Virus record (IMG/VR): IMGVR_UViG_3300032315_001401
Location: 124,001 to 188,000 of that record
Length of the DNA: 64,000 nt
Reading direction: 5' to 3' (one strand)
DNA from: a virus
Shown here: piece by piece, positions 27,840-34,999 of the stretch
Layout: every line of letters starts with the position of its first letter
Position numbering within the stretch: the stretch's first letter is position 1
Translations under genes and position numbers: made by a program
Notes under the pieces: model-generated
What the model was told of the DNA's origin: nothing
Seen by the model: only the letters and a program-made list of their open reading frames with translations
Databases searched by the model: none

Positions 27840-28027
27840 AGTGTATCAAAAGGTTGTTGTGCGTCTTGATACCATACTCTACTAAAACACAACCATTTCT
27901 CTGTGTCGTGCTCCATCTGTGCCATCCAGTGCAAACCTTCAGTATCTACAGCATCAAGATAATGAACACCAGTCTTGGGGCAGATGACTCTGGATACTTG
28001 TGTGAATTTTAGTTTGTTAGTCATCAT
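27836..28027 (-). CDS. Conserved small protein
   Basis: 63 residues starting with two Met codons (MMTNKLKFTQVSRVICPKTG). Strand-rich (VHYLDAVDTEGLHWMAQMEH). Resembles small cyanophage proteins. Overlaps the upstream gene by 11 bases. Confidence 0.6.
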   Translation of the reverse strand: MMTNKLKFTQVSRVICPKTGVHYLDAVDTEGLHWMAQMEHDTEKWLCFSRVWYQDAQQPFDTL

Positions 28028-28217
28028 CAGAACTCCAAGTATTCATTTTGGTGCTTACATTACTACTTTCCCAACCTTCATCGTATCCTACTTTGAAACC
28101 TTCTGTGTAGATTAATGCAGAAAATTTCAAGAGTTGTTTTTTGGTTGATGTAATATTATCTGGAAATTCATCAAACCCACAGGTTTTAGCAAGTTTTAGG
28201 ATTTGTTCGTCAGTCAT
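28017..28217 (-). CDS. Hypothetical protein (paralog of 32314-32523)
   Basis: 66 residues (MTDEQILKLAKTCGFDEFPD). The pattern E-x-I-L/I-K-L-A-x-T-x-G-F-D, K-x-L-L-K-F-x-x-x-I-Y and G-Y-D-E/D-G recurs in the 69-residue protein at 32314, so both belong to one small paralog family. Function unknown. Confidence 0.6.
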   Translation of the reverse strand: MTDEQILKLAKTCGFDEFPDNITSTKKQLLKFSALIYTEGFKVGYDEGWESSNVSTKMNTWSSDDD

Positions 28218-28573
28218 TCTTCCAAACTCTTAATACATTTTTGAATCAGGTCATTCCATCTCTTTGGAGTAAGTTTCTCACTCGCATAAGAACTCCTAAA
28301 AGGATACTTATACCAAGTCAAACGGAAGTTTTCACTTGGGATTTCAAAGTTAGGTTTATCCATTTCATCTTCTTCATCACCCCAATAATAAGGACGGATG
28401 ATAAAGAAATCGTTGGAGAAATGTGGAGTGTATCCATAATCTTTTTCTCCTGTCTTTTCTGTAATCGCATCAATAAGGATTTGGAATGGACCACCCATCC
28501 ATTTCTCACGAGGAACACTATATTCCTCTGTGGGATTTCCAAATAACATTTGTCCGATTTCAAGTTCAGTCAT
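28214..28573 (-). CDS. Hypothetical protein
   Basis: 119 residues (MTELEIGQMLFGNPTEEYSV). Aromatic strands (YYWGDEEDEMDKPNFEIPSE), a helix at the end (WNDLIQKCIKSLEE). One of the larger genes of the array; no family recognised. Confidence 0.55.
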   Translation of the reverse strand: MTELEIGQMLFGNPTEEYSVPREKWMGGPFQILIDAITEKTGEKDYGYTPHFSNDFFIIRPYYWGDEEDEMDKPNFEIPSENFRLTWYKYPFRSSYASEKLTPKRWNDLIQKCIKSLEE

Positions 28574-28799
28574 TTTCTTTCATACAAGGGTATTCAAACT
28601 TTTCACCAATACATTCTAACATAGTGCGGGCAAAGGTAATCTCACCATAAGCACAACCATCTTCAAAGGCATCATCATAACTACCAGCACTTGGAGTATA
28701 ATCATCTCCATATACATCATAGCAGTGTTTTACCTCTGCGAATTCTTTGAGAACCTTGAGGAGAAGTGTGAGTTTTTCTTCGTTAGTCATTTCAGTCAT
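28566..28799 (-). CDS. Hypothetical acidic protein
   Basis: 77 residues (MTEMTNEEKLTLLLKVLKEF). An acidic helical start, then YGDDYTPSAGSYDDAFEDGC. It keeps the EEKL-L-L-L start seen in other proteins of the array. Function unknown. Confidence 0.55.
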   Translation of the reverse strand: MTEMTNEEKLTLLLKVLKEFAEVKHCYDVYGDDYTPSAGSYDDAFEDGCAYGEITFARTMLECIGEKFEYPCMKEND

Positions 28800-29011
28800 T
28801 TTTCATCATCATCAAAAATTACTCTACTGCTACAATTGTTTAGATAGTTCCAAAACCACCACATATCATCAGCACCCATATATTCTTCATACTTTTCACC
28901 ATATTCACTATAATAAATGTGAGGATACATTACTCTAAACCACCAATCAAAACACCATCTCCACATCAATCTTCGCAACCAGAATTGTTGAAGTTCATAT
29001 GGAAGTTTCAT
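28796..29011 (-). CDS. Aromatic-rich mini-protein
   Basis: 71 residues from the ATG at 29011 (MKLPYELQQFWLRRLMWRWC). It has eight Trp, several Tyr and Phe residues, and an acidic tail. The start at 29011 gives an ATGA overlap with the upstream gene; the longer frame to 29044 is rejected. Such composition suggests membrane interaction or a protein-binding surface. Confidence 0.55.
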   Translation of the reverse strand: MKLPYELQQFWLRRLMWRWCFDWWFRVMYPHIYYSEYGEKYEEYMGADDMWWFWNYLNNCSSRVIFDDDEK

Positions 29012-29193
29012 TTCAATCCACTCATACAAATGGAACAAAGACAATCATCAGTTTTAGGAACTCTAAACATTATGTGATTTCCAGAGCAACAATCTCTATC
29101 ACCACATTTCATACAATTATCACAAACCCACTCTTTTTGATTACGACATTTGACGAAATCTTCAAGAGTATAGTTTTGAAGAAGGTTAGACAT
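29008..29193 (-). CDS. Cys-rich zinc-ribbon-like protein
   Basis: 61 residues (MSNLLQNYTLEDFVKCRNQK) with Cys at C-D-N-C, C-G-D-R-D-C-C and C-L-C-S-I-C. The paired CxxC motifs probably bind zinc. Small phage proteins of this type often bind host RNA polymerase or nucleic acid; this is inference. Confidence 0.6.
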   Translation of the reverse strand: MSNLLQNYTLEDFVKCRNQKEWVCDNCMKCGDRDCCSGNHIMFRVPKTDDCLCSICMSGLK

Positions 29194-29216
29194 CAGGTGT
29201 CTGTGTGTATGAGAGT

Positions 29217-29222
29217 ATTATA
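29217..29222 (-). promoter_or_regulatory. -10 box TATAAT with ACTCTCATAC leader
   Basis: Minus strand TATAATACTCTCATAC, as at 33266-33271 and 35000-35005. The upstream part is GC-rich but no perfect hairpin is found. Confidence 0.6.
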
Positions 29223-29251
29223 AGGCATCCAGAGACACCCAGAGCATCCCC

Positions 29252-29273
29252 TGTGCCAGTTCTTCAAGTGTCA
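29252..29273 (-). repeat. Boundary palindrome, copy 16
   Basis: Contains the TGA stop of the gene at 29264. Confidence 0.8.
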
Positions 29274-29458
29274 TTCAGGTTCTCCAAAGCATCAATAAAA
29301 TATTCTACACAATCTTTAGGAATACGAAATTCTGTTGTTTTTGAAAGTGGTTGTTCAAAATAAACAATTCTTACAAAATCTACCTCTTCCCAAAATTGAA
29401 AACTCCAACCTTCTTCTTCATTTTGAATGATTTGTTGTTTTTTGATGTTGTATTTCAT
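29264..29458 (-). CDS. Hypothetical protein
   Basis: 64 residues (MKYNIKKQQIIQNEEEGWSF). Strand-rich centre (FWEEVDFVRIVYFEQPLSKT) and a helical end (EYFIDALENLNDT). Function unknown. Confidence 0.55.
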   Translation of the reverse strand: MKYNIKKQQIIQNEEEGWSFQFWEEVDFVRIVYFEQPLSKTTEFRIPKDCVEYFIDALENLNDT

Positions 29459-29589
29459 TTAGTTTTTACACCTCTTCTTCTATCGTGTTCGTCAACTCTT
29501 GCCTTATCAACATTTCTACCCCAAATATCATATCCTTGTGTTTGAATGAACTTTTTGTTCCTTTCATCTTTCTTTTCAAATCTGTTCAT
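29455..29589 (-). CDS. Hypothetical basic mini-protein
   Basis: 44 residues (MNRFEKKDERNKKFIQTQGY, ending RRRGVKTK), strongly basic (6 Lys, 6 Arg near the end); may bind nucleic acid. Overlaps both neighbours. Confidence 0.5.
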   Translation of the reverse strand: MNRFEKKDERNKKFIQTQGYDIWGRNVDKARVDEHDRRRGVKTK

Positions 29590-29777
29590 TTCAATTCCTC
29601 AATAAGTTCATCACGCATTTGTTTGAGATTGTCTCCTGCCCAAATGTCAAGAGTTCTGTCGGCAAGTTTAACTGCTTCCCAAAGTTTAGGATAGTTCCTC
29701 CAATCTACTACATCCTCATCAAGAGCAATCAGCAACTCAAGAATACAGAGTTTGTAAAGTTTTTCTTGGTCAGTCAT
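29586..29777 (-). CDS. Hypothetical helical protein (ELEAL-like family)
   Basis: 63 residues from the ATG at 29777 (MTDQEKLYKLCILELLIALD); a longer frame to 29831 lies in the upstream gene. Helices end in KQMRDELIEELK. It is similar in size and pattern to 32138, 32523, 32801 and 36926. Function unknown. Confidence 0.55.
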   Translation of the reverse strand: MTDQEKLYKLCILELLIALDEDVVDWRNYPKLWEAVKLADRTLDIWAGDNLKQMRDELIEELK

Positions 29778-29778
29778 T

Positions 29779-29952
29779 TCAGTTCTGGTGTTGTTTGAGG
29801 TGAAGTTGGATACATTCCATAACATTATCAAGAGTTAGAGCACTACCCTCATAGTAGTAATCCATATTCATTACATCTGTGACTTTGAGTTTGTAATAAA
29901 ATCTATCATCAGGGAAATACTGGTGGATGTCGATGTGAGTTTCGTAGTCCAT
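29779..29952 (-). CDS. Hypothetical small protein
   Basis: 57 residues read by hand (MDYETHIDIHQYFPDDRFYY, ending LHLKQHQN). Strands then a helix. It is preceded by the same CAACCAAACCG leader as the gene at 34717-34977, which also begins MDYETEI, so the starts are related. Confidence 0.6.
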   Translation of the reverse strand: MDYETHIDIHQYFPDDRFYYKLKVTDVMNMDYYYEGSALTLDNVMECIQLHLKQHQN

Positions 29953-29974
29953 CGGTTTGGTTGCTTATGAAGTC

Positions 29975-30009
29975 ATTATAGACCAAAAGGAGCACCTGTG
30001 GGATGCTCC
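29975..30009 (-). terminator. Terminator hairpin with adjacent -10
   Basis: Hairpin GGAGCA, loop, TGCTCC followed by TTTT (29985-30009); TATAAT at 29975-29980. The -35 region is not consensus. Confidence 0.75.
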
Positions 30010-30031
30010 TGTGCCAGTTCTTCAAGTGTCC
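30010..30031 (-). repeat. Boundary palindrome, copy 17
   Basis: Contains the TGA stop of the gene at 30022. Confidence 0.85.
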
Positions 30032-30186
30032 TCACCAAAGTTCTTATAAATCGCATCCACCCATATCTTATCAATATATTTCCTATCTTCATCAGTAATC
30101 ATATTTGCTCTCATATACTCTTCAAAGGTGATGTTATTATCATCCAAGTATTTTTGGAGTTCTTTGAGAGTTTCTTCAGGGTTCAT
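30022..30186 (-). CDS. Hypothetical helical protein
   Basis: 54 residues (MNPEETLKELQKYLDDNNIT, ending VDAIYKNFGEDT). Acidic helices. Stop codon within the boundary palindrome. Function unknown. Confidence 0.55.
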   Translation of the reverse strand: MNPEETLKELQKYLDDNNITFEEYMRANMITDEDRKYIDKIWVDAIYKNFGEDT

Positions 30187-30377
30187 TTCTCATCACCCTC
30201 TGGTTCTTCGGCAGTTACATAGGTGACTTCCATATCAGCATAAGCAAGAATATCCATAATCTTATTCATAGTTCTTGCCCTTACATCATCTGGAAACTTT
30301 CCACCATAATTCACAGTTATCAAACTATGATAGATTATATCGTGAATAACATATAAATCAGCAGCAGTTAGTTTCAT
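30183..30377 (-). CDS. Hypothetical helical protein
   Basis: 64 residues (MKLTAADLYVIHDIIYHSLI), helical, ending in an acidic tail (TAEEPEGDEK). ATGA overlap with the next gene. Confidence 0.55.
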   Translation of the reverse strand: MKLTAADLYVIHDIIYHSLITVNYGGKFPDDVRARTMNKIMDILAYADMEVTYVTAEEPEGDEK

Positions 30378-30511
30378 TTTTCATTTCCAAAATGTTCAAG
30401 TAAAGCACGAGCAAGTCCTCTTACGATTTCTTCATCATACCACCAATCTTCACCATCACTCAAATAACCTTGAATAAAATTATCAAGTTCTTCGTCTGTT
30501 GGTTTAGTCAT
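30374..30511 (-). CDS. Hypothetical acidic protein
   Basis: 45 residues (MTKPTDEELDNFIQGYLSDG, ending LLEHFGNEK). Same MT-x-P-T-D-E-E/Q-x-D start as the gene at 31551, so likely a paralog. Stop overlaps the next start. Confidence 0.5.
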   Translation of the reverse strand: MTKPTDEELDNFIQGYLSDGEDWWYDEEIVRGLARALLEHFGNEK

Positions 30512-30678
30512 TTTTCTACCTTTCGTGGGTCTTTACCTTTATGCCAAATAGTATGAAGTTCATCAACACGATTTTCCCAAATCATAGTATCTACAATATA
30601 GTCATATGGGGTTTCATAAGTATCTTCATACACTTCTCTAATGAAGATAGATTTATTTACTGATTGGGGGTATTTCAT
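30508..30678 (-). CDS. Hypothetical protein
   Basis: 56 residues (MKYPQSVNKSIFIREVYEDT). Acidic/aromatic with a basic end (KGKDPRKVEK). Function unknown. Confidence 0.5.
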   Translation of the reverse strand: MKYPQSVNKSIFIREVYEDTYETPYDYIVDTMIWENRVDELHTIWHKGKDPRKVEK

Positions 30679-31202
30679 TTCTCATCCACCCATCTAATAG
30701 AAAGACATTTATTCATAAACCACCGAGTAATAGCATTCGGTTTAGTCGGCATATAGAACCTCAAATAACCATTTCCAATCGTATAATAACCTTCGTGTTT
30801 ATTTCCTTGTTTGATTATAAAACTGGAAGCAATATTATTTGTTCCAAGAGAAGTGCTATAAGTTAGTATAGATTTTTGTGGAAATTGTCCGTGTTCCTTC
30901 GCATACTCAAAGTTCTCAATAATTCTATTGAACTTTGTTTCATACAAAGTTTCAGCAATATACTTTGACTTATAAAAACTATTCTTCGTTCTCTCAATCA
31001 AATCATCAAACTTCTCCTCACATTCTTGTTGGATTTCTTCTAATGATTTGGGTGGTTCGGGAATATCAAGATAAGGTTTGATTACATCAAAATACTCAAA
31101 ATCTTCTGTGTAATAAAAAGCACCACAAACATAAGGAAGAATACTTTGAGGTGCTCCTTTGAGTTTTTTTGGATTGAGTTTATATCCTATTTTTTCAGTC
31201 AT
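30675..31202 (-). CDS. Hypothetical protein
   Basis: 175 residues (MTEKIGYKLNPKKLKGAPQS). N-terminal and middle helices (IQQECEEKFDDLIERTKNS) and a strand-rich C-terminus (GYYTIGNGYLRFYMPTKPNA). The largest gene of the array. Function unknown. Confidence 0.55.
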   Translation of the reverse strand: MTEKIGYKLNPKKLKGAPQSILPYVCGAFYYTEDFEYFDVIKPYLDIPEPPKSLEEIQQECEEKFDDLIERTKNSFYKSKYIAETLYETKFNRIIENFEYAKEHGQFPQKSILTYSTSLGTNNIASSFIIKQGNKHEGYYTIGNGYLRFYMPTKPNAITRWFMNKCLSIRWVDEK

Positions 31203-31417
31203 TTTTCATTCTCATTAATAGGGGGGGGGGCAATCAATCCTGGTGGAATTACATACCAGATAATGTTGTTTGTTTTGCGAATATCTGTTAGAGCATACAT
31301 AAACTCATCAATAGTATTGAAAGATAATACTTCAAAGTCCTCTTCTTGATGAAGAGAAATCTTTTTATTTTGAATATCTACCACATATTTTATTGGAGTT
31401 TTAAGGAGTTCAGTCAT
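31199..31417 (-). CDS. Hypothetical protein containing a poly-C codon tract
   Basis: 72 residues from the ATG at 31417 (MTELLKTPIKYVVDIQNKKI). Near the end, ten consecutive Cs encode A-P-P-P (positions 31221-31230). A slip of one base there would change the last few residues and the stop. The longer frame to 31435 is rejected. Function unknown. Confidence 0.55.
   Translation of the reverse strand: MTELLKTPIKYVVDIQNKKISLHQEEDFEVLSFNTIDEFMYALTDIRKTNNIIWYVIPPGLIAPPPINENEK
31221..31230. repeat. Homopolymer of 10 G (plus strand)
   Basis: The longest G/C homopolymer in this AT-rich part, inside a coding region. Confidence 0.8.
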
Positions 31418-31554
31418 TGGTGATAATAATCCCAAATCCGTTGTTCCACCAATTCTAACACATCAGGAGGCACATATGAAGTGTCTGTGGTTGTTGGAAG
31501 TTTTGCGACTTCCTCACAGATAAGTTCCAGTTCCATTAGGGTATAGTCAATCAT
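31414..31554 (-). CDS. Hypothetical acidic protein
   Basis: 46 residues (MIDYTLMELELICEEVAKLP, ending VEQRIWDYYHQ). Helical. Overlaps both neighbours. Confidence 0.5.
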   Translation of the reverse strand: MIDYTLMELELICEEVAKLPTTTDTSYVPPDVLELVEQRIWDYYHQ

Positions 31555-31685
31555 TCTTCAATCTCCACATTTCCCCAACGATGAAGTGCTTCACGAATAG
31601 TATTTCTAACTTCGGGATAAAGATTGTAATACCCTCCAATCTCATCCCAAAGTTCATCAATTTGTTCGTCAGTTGGTTCAGTCAT
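31551..31685 (-). CDS. Hypothetical acidic protein
   Basis: 44 residues (MTEPTDEQIDELWDEIGGYY, ending RWGNVEIEE). Start like the gene at 30374. Helical. Function unknown. Confidence 0.5.
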   Translation of the reverse strand: MTEPTDEQIDELWDEIGGYYNLYPEVRNTIREALHRWGNVEIEE

Positions 31686-31687
31686 AA

Positions 31688-31921
31688 TCAATAATCAACT
31701 CCTTCTACTCTATTATCCCAATTTGGTCTCATTACACCTTTTTTATCCCAATTTGCTCTCACATCTTTAAACCTAAAATCATAAAGTCGTTGAACAGCAC
31801 CATTGCGATTTATGATTTCGTTTTCCAACTGACGAATGTAGATATAAACTGGTTCGGGCACTTCAAAGTTTTGAAGGTCTTTATAGGGCATAATGTAGCA
31901 CGAAATGTAGGATTTAGTCAT
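31688..31921 (-). CDS. Hypothetical protein
   Basis: 77 residues (MTKSYISCYIMPYKDLQNFE). Strands and a charged, Trp-containing C-terminus (DVRANWDKKGVMRPNWDNRV). Function unknown. Confidence 0.5.
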   Translation of the reverse strand: MTKSYISCYIMPYKDLQNFEVPEPVYIYIRQLENEIINRNGAVQRLYDFRFKDVRANWDKKGVMRPNWDNRVEGVDY

Positions 31922-31922
31922 T

Positions 31923-32141
31923 TCACTTCACCTCATTATAAAATACAGGAACTTCACCACAAATAGAATTTGCTGAATTAATCACGGTATAAGACTTCCT
32001 ACATTCTATCACAATCTCATAAGATTTCAAGAACATCTCCCTATCCTTTTGAGTATTGTAAGTGTTTAGTAGTTCCATAGAAAGGAAATAACCAGTGACG
32101 ATAAGAAGTGGAATGATGAGAGTGAAAATAAAGAGTTTCAC
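31923..32141 (-). CDS. Membrane-anchored small protein
   Basis: 72 residues with an N-terminal hydrophobic segment (LFIFTLIIPLLIVTGYFLS, about 3-21) and a soluble tail with two Cys. It could be anchored in the host membrane with the tail outside. Function unknown. Confidence 0.6.
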   Translation of the reverse strand: MKLFIFTLIIPLLIVTGYFLSMELLNTYNTQKDREMFLKSYEIVIECRKSYTVINSANSICGEVPVFYNEVK

Positions 32142-32317
32142 AGTGCCTCCAATTCATCAACAAGTTCAAGAATATTCTTTTCAGTAATACCAATATATTT
32201 AAGTTGATTGACTAACTCACGGAGAGAAGAAGAAAGTGCTTCTTTCATATCATCTGTGGGTTCTACAATCAATTCTGCTTTGAATGTTTCCCAGATTTGG
32301 TATGCTGTGTTAGTCAT
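32138..32317 (-). CDS. Hypothetical protein (ELEAL family)
   Basis: 59 residues from the ATG at 32317 (MTNTAYQIWETFKAELIVEP). Ends NILELVDELEAL. The endings of 32523-32801 (VLELCEELEAL) and 32801-33025 (IDELEEL) match, so these are tandem paralogs. Function unknown. Confidence 0.55.
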   Translation of the reverse strand: MTNTAYQIWETFKAELIVEPTDDMKEALSSSLRELVNQLKYIGITEKNILELVDELEAL

Positions 32318-32523
32318 TGTGGTTCTCCAAAAAGTCCAGTGTATCCAGTGGAATAAGATGTTTCGTAGCAACCATCATCATAACCCATTTGATAGATTTT
32401 TTGGGCAAACTTCAAGAAGTCTTTTTCATCACATTCCCAGTAAATGTCGTGTGTTGTTTTACATATGTGTCTATCAAACCCATAGGTGTTAGCAAGTTTG
32501 ATGACTTCTTCATCTAAAATCAT
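32314..32523 (-). CDS. Hypothetical protein (paralog of 28017-28217)
   Basis: 69 residues (MILDEEVIKLANTYGFDRHI). Shares the I-K-L-A-x-T-x-G-F-D start and F-L-K-F-A with 28017-28217. Cys-rich centre. ATGA overlap. Confidence 0.55.
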   Translation of the reverse strand: MILDEEVIKLANTYGFDRHICKTTHDIYWECDEKDFLKFAQKIYQMGYDDGCYETSYSTGYTGLFGEPQ

Positions 32524-32801
32524 TAGAGTGCCTCCAGTTCCTCACACAATTCTAACACATCAGCACACATAATCACACCAGGACTTTGTTGGAGTTGGTT
32601 GATAGTTTCACGGAGAACATTAGCAATCGCATCATCATTAAGTTTTTCAATAATAAAATCTTGTCTTTTATCTGCGAAAGTGAGATAAAATGCTTCCCTA
32701 ATCGTTTGTGCTCTTTCAGTCATATTAGTAATTTTAGTTTTTTTGAGAGGACCATAAACTTGTTCCATTAGATTTTGGAAATCCTTTTCAATACCAAACA
32801 T
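32523..32801 (-). CDS. Hypothetical protein (ELEAL family, longer)
   Basis: 92 residues from the ATG at 32801 (MFGIEKDFQNLMEQVYGPLK). An internal start at 32723 (MTERAQTIREAF) would give 66 residues, more like its relatives. Ends VLELCEELEAL. It is followed at one base by the next gene's start. Confidence 0.55.
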   Translation of the reverse strand: MFGIEKDFQNLMEQVYGPLKKTKITNMTERAQTIREAFYLTFADKRQDFIIEKLNDDAIANVLRETINQLQQSPGVIMCADVLELCEELEAL

Positions 32802-33025
32802 TAGAGTTCCTCCAATTCATCAATGATACCATCAATATCTTTCAAACAATCATCATAACCAAGAACATACATCACATTTAGTTCATCCTTAAAATCAACA
32901 GGATTTTGTCCTGATAGTTGCTTACGAAGATGTTGAAGAACCTCTTGAAGCATCCAAGCAGTATTGTGTGCTTCACTTTTACAAATAACTTTTAGGAGTT
33001 CTTCTGCTCGTTGTTGATTAGTCAT
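32801..33025 (-). CDS. Hypothetical protein (ELEAL family)
   Basis: 74 residues from the ATG at 33025 (MTNQQRAEELLKVICKSEAH). Ends IDGIIDELEEL. The longer frame to 33157 lies in the upstream gene. Tandem paralog of 32138 and 32523. Confidence 0.55.
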   Translation of the reverse strand: MTNQQRAEELLKVICKSEAHNTAWMLQEVLQHLRKQLSGQNPVDFKDELNVMYVLGYDDCLKDIDGIIDELEEL

Positions 33026-33026
33026 T

Positions 33027-33242
33027 TCAGTTCTTAAAGAGTTTGTAGATTGCGTCTGCGAGTGCGAGTGCCTCTTCTTTATCCATAGTAATATGATTAA
33101 CTCGTTTATCTCCTTCTCCCTTGCGAATTTCCCAATAGGAAATGGTGAAACCTTCACAACCTACATCAAGGTTAAGATCTTCAGCAGTATACCAATAATC
33201 TGCGTGGTTTTGGATGCGAATTTGAGTTGTGATGTCAATCAT
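33027..33242 (-). CDS. Hypothetical protein
   Basis: 71 residues (MIDITTQIRIQNHADYWYTA). Strands then a helix ending DAIYKLFKN. It is the first gene after the -10 at 33266-33271. Function unknown. Confidence 0.55.
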   Translation of the reverse strand: MIDITTQIRIQNHADYWYTAEDLNLDVGCEGFTISYWEIRKGEGDKRVNHITMDKEEALALADAIYKLFKN

Positions 33243-33265
33243 CAGATGTCCTTGTGTATGAGAGT

Positions 33266-33300
33266 ATTATAAGGCACTCACAGGGTCTGTGGTGAGGTCT
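33266..33300 (-). promoter_or_regulatory. -10 box with ACTCTCATAC leader and upstream hairpin
   Basis: TATAAT at 33266-33271 followed by ACTCTCATAC. CTCAC and GTGAG (33276-33297) can form a hairpin in front of it. Confidence 0.55.
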
Positions 33301-33322
33301 TGTGCCAGTTTAGAAAGTGTCC
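33301..33322 (-). repeat. Boundary palindrome, copy 18
   Basis: Contains the TAA stop of the gene at 33310. Confidence 0.8.
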
Positions 33323-33483
33323 TTCTTTATAGATTTCTCCACAATCTCTAATAATTTTTTAGGAGTAATGGAACGAAGTGCTTCATTTTCTTTTCGCAAT
33401 CTTTCAACTTCCTTTCTAATTTGTTTGTTGTCTTCTCTAATTTGTTTGATTTCTTCTCTAAAACCAGACAACCAATCAGTCAT
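33310..33483 (-). CDS. Coiled-coil mini-protein
   Basis: 57 residues from the ATG at 33483 (MTDWLSGFREEIKQIREDNK). Heptads through KEVERLRKENEALRS give a parallel coiled coil, then KKLLEIVEKSIKKDTF. Start at 33483 chosen for the overlap with the next gene. Confidence 0.6.
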   Translation of the reverse strand: MTDWLSGFREEIKQIREDNKQIRKEVERLRKENEALRSITPKKLLEIVEKSIKKDTF

Positions 33484-33661
33484 AATACATTTCCTCTTCA
33501 TACTTGACATAATCTGTGCAAAGATTACAGAAGAAATCTCCACCATTATCTTCTGGATGTGTCATACAATACACCCACTCACTCCAACATTCACCAAACC
33601 AATAATACCCAGCAGAAAGTTTCTCAAAGAAATTCATAGGACGATTGTAGAGTTTCGTCAT
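33476..33661 (-). CDS. Hypothetical protein
   Basis: 61 residues (MTKLYNRPMNFFEKLSAGYY). Aromatic and Cys-containing (FFCNLC near the end, a CxxC) with acidic tail. Function unknown. Confidence 0.5.
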   Translation of the reverse strand: MTKLYNRPMNFFEKLSAGYYWFGECWSEWVYCMTHPEDNGGDFFCNLCTDYVKYEEEMYYD

Positions 33662-33813
33662 TTTTCTTCCCGATTACTAATAAAAACTTTGAGAGTTCTT
33701 CCGTCATCCTGAAAAGACAACTCTACCTTATTGTTGTCATCCCAATTCACATAAGACCTTCCATCTTGGTCAATCACTTCTACACGGGTTACATTATCAG
33801 TTGAGTAAGTCAT
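33658..33813 (-). CDS. Hypothetical protein
   Basis: 51 residues (MTYSTDNVTRVEVIDQDGRS). A beta-strand pattern with N-W-D-D-N-N and the end SNREEK. Overlaps the next gene. Confidence 0.5.
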   Translation of the reverse strand: MTYSTDNVTRVEVIDQDGRSYVNWDDNNKVELSFQDDGRTLKVFISNREEK

Positions 33814-34049
33814 AATACCTCACACAAAGGGAAAACTTTTATACTACTTATAAATCCTGGTTTTGTGTATTTTTCTCTGTAATCTGCTGCGAATACTTTT
33901 GCTTCTTCTTTGGTTTCAAAAACTCCAAAGTATCTATGAAGTCCTTCTACACCCTCATATTTGTTATAAAGTCCCACTATCCACTTATGAGAATGTTCTG
34001 GGTATGTGTCGTTTTCGGCAATCCAGTCGTAGTATGCGTCCTTATTCAT
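33810..34049 (-). CDS. Hypothetical protein
   Basis: 79 residues from the ATG at 34049 (MNKDAYYDWIAENDTYPEHS). Contains VFETKEEAKVFAADYREKYT, a helix like those in phage enzymes of the early region. The longer frame to 34088 is rejected. Function unknown. Confidence 0.55.
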   Translation of the reverse strand: MNKDAYYDWIAENDTYPEHSHKWIVGLYNKYEGVEGLHRYFGVFETKEEAKVFAADYREKYTKPGFISSIKVFPLCEVL

Positions 34050-34299
34050 TCCACCCCCCAAAGTATTCAGTGAAAAATTCAAAAGCAAGAGATTGTTTGT
34101 TGTTATTAAGTTCTACACCAAAAAAAGAACTGGCAAGAAAAGAAAGTGTGATATGAAATCCACCAGAAGACCAATGATGAGCAGTAGGATTTTCATAATT
34201 CACCCACAGGAATGAACGATTTTTGAAGATACCAAACTGCCAAGTATGAGAGGTTTCACCTTCATCCCAGACTTTTTTATCGTATTGAAAGAGTTTCAT
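34042..34299 (-). CDS. Hypothetical protein
   Basis: 85 residues (MKLFQYDKKVWDEGETSHTW). Strand-rich, aromatic, ending FFTEYFGGWNE. Overlaps both neighbours. Confidence 0.55.
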   Translation of the reverse strand: MKLFQYDKKVWDEGETSHTWQFGIFKNRSFLWVNYENPTAHHWSSGGFHITLSFLASSFFGVELNNNKQSLAFEFFTEYFGGWNE

Positions 34300-34439
34300 T
34301 TCCTCACCTCACAAGCAGGAGTCATACCAACTAAGGTTGCAGCAAGTTTCAATCCACCAAGCACCGCAGTTGGAGCAATAAAAATCAACAACAGAATGCC
34401 AAGTGGAATGGCAACATATTCTTCAAAAAAACTTTTCAT
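34296..34439 (-). CDS. Membrane mini-protein
   Basis: 47 residues (MKSFFEEYVAIPLGILLLIF). One hydrophobic segment of about 24 residues follows, with Cys near the end (TPACEVRK). Function unknown. Confidence 0.55.
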   Translation of the reverse strand: MKSFFEEYVAIPLGILLLIFIAPTAVLGGLKLAATLVGMTPACEVRK

Positions 34440-34720
34440 CACAGCAACTCCATTTTACATTTACCATTCACATCATAAACCACTTTGACTTGATAATCTA
34501 CTGACATATCTGCTCTCCACATAGCATCTTTGAACTCTTGTGTTTCTTTTTCTGGGTATTTGGGAACAATTTTCATATTCTCATCATACTCATTACAATT
34601 CACATCACCAAGATAATGGAGATTTAGATAACGACGGAGTTGTTGTCTTTGTTCGTGGTCAAGTTGAATTCTTACAAATGTGATGAATTCGTTTGATACT
34701 GGGAGTTCTTCGTTAGTCAT
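34439..34720 (-). CDS. Hypothetical protein
   Basis: 93 residues from the ATG at 34720 (MTNEELPVSNEFITFVRIQL). Helices and strands (RADMSVDYQVKVVYDVNGKC). The longer frame to 34798 is in the upstream gene. Function unknown. Confidence 0.55.
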   Translation of the reverse strand: MTNEELPVSNEFITFVRIQLDHEQRQQLRRYLNLHYLGDVNCNEYDENMKIVPKYPEKETQEFKDAMWRADMSVDYQVKVVYDVNGKCKMELL

Positions 34721-34977
34721 TCTACAATCAGGCAATAACGACATTGGAAAGCAAAAGTTTCTTTTTGCCAGATTTTCTTCACACCATTTTCTTCCCAAGA
34801 ATACACAACTTCATACCAAGGGTCTGTGCTTCCATAAGAATTGAGACCTTCAACGGTCACATAACCTTTAGAACCATCTGCCCGTGCCCAACGAGAACCA
34901 ACTTGGATTTCGTGTGGTTTGAAGAAATGACGGACAACTGCTTTGCGTCCATCTATAATTTCGGTTTCGTAGTCCAT
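34717..34977 (-). CDS. Hypothetical beta-rich protein
   Basis: 86 residues (MDYETEIIDGRKAVVRHFFK). Strands with VGSRWARADGSKGYVTVEGL and a C-terminal C-x-x-C (CRYC). Start resembles 29779-29952. Preceded by the CAACCAAACCG leader and the promoter region at 35000-35034. Confidence 0.6.
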   Translation of the reverse strand: MDYETEIIDGRKAVVRHFFKPHEIQVGSRWARADGSKGYVTVEGLNSYGSTDPWYEVVYSWEENGVKKIWQKETFAFQCRYCLIVE

Positions 34978-34999
34978 CGGTTTGGTTGCTTATGAGAGT

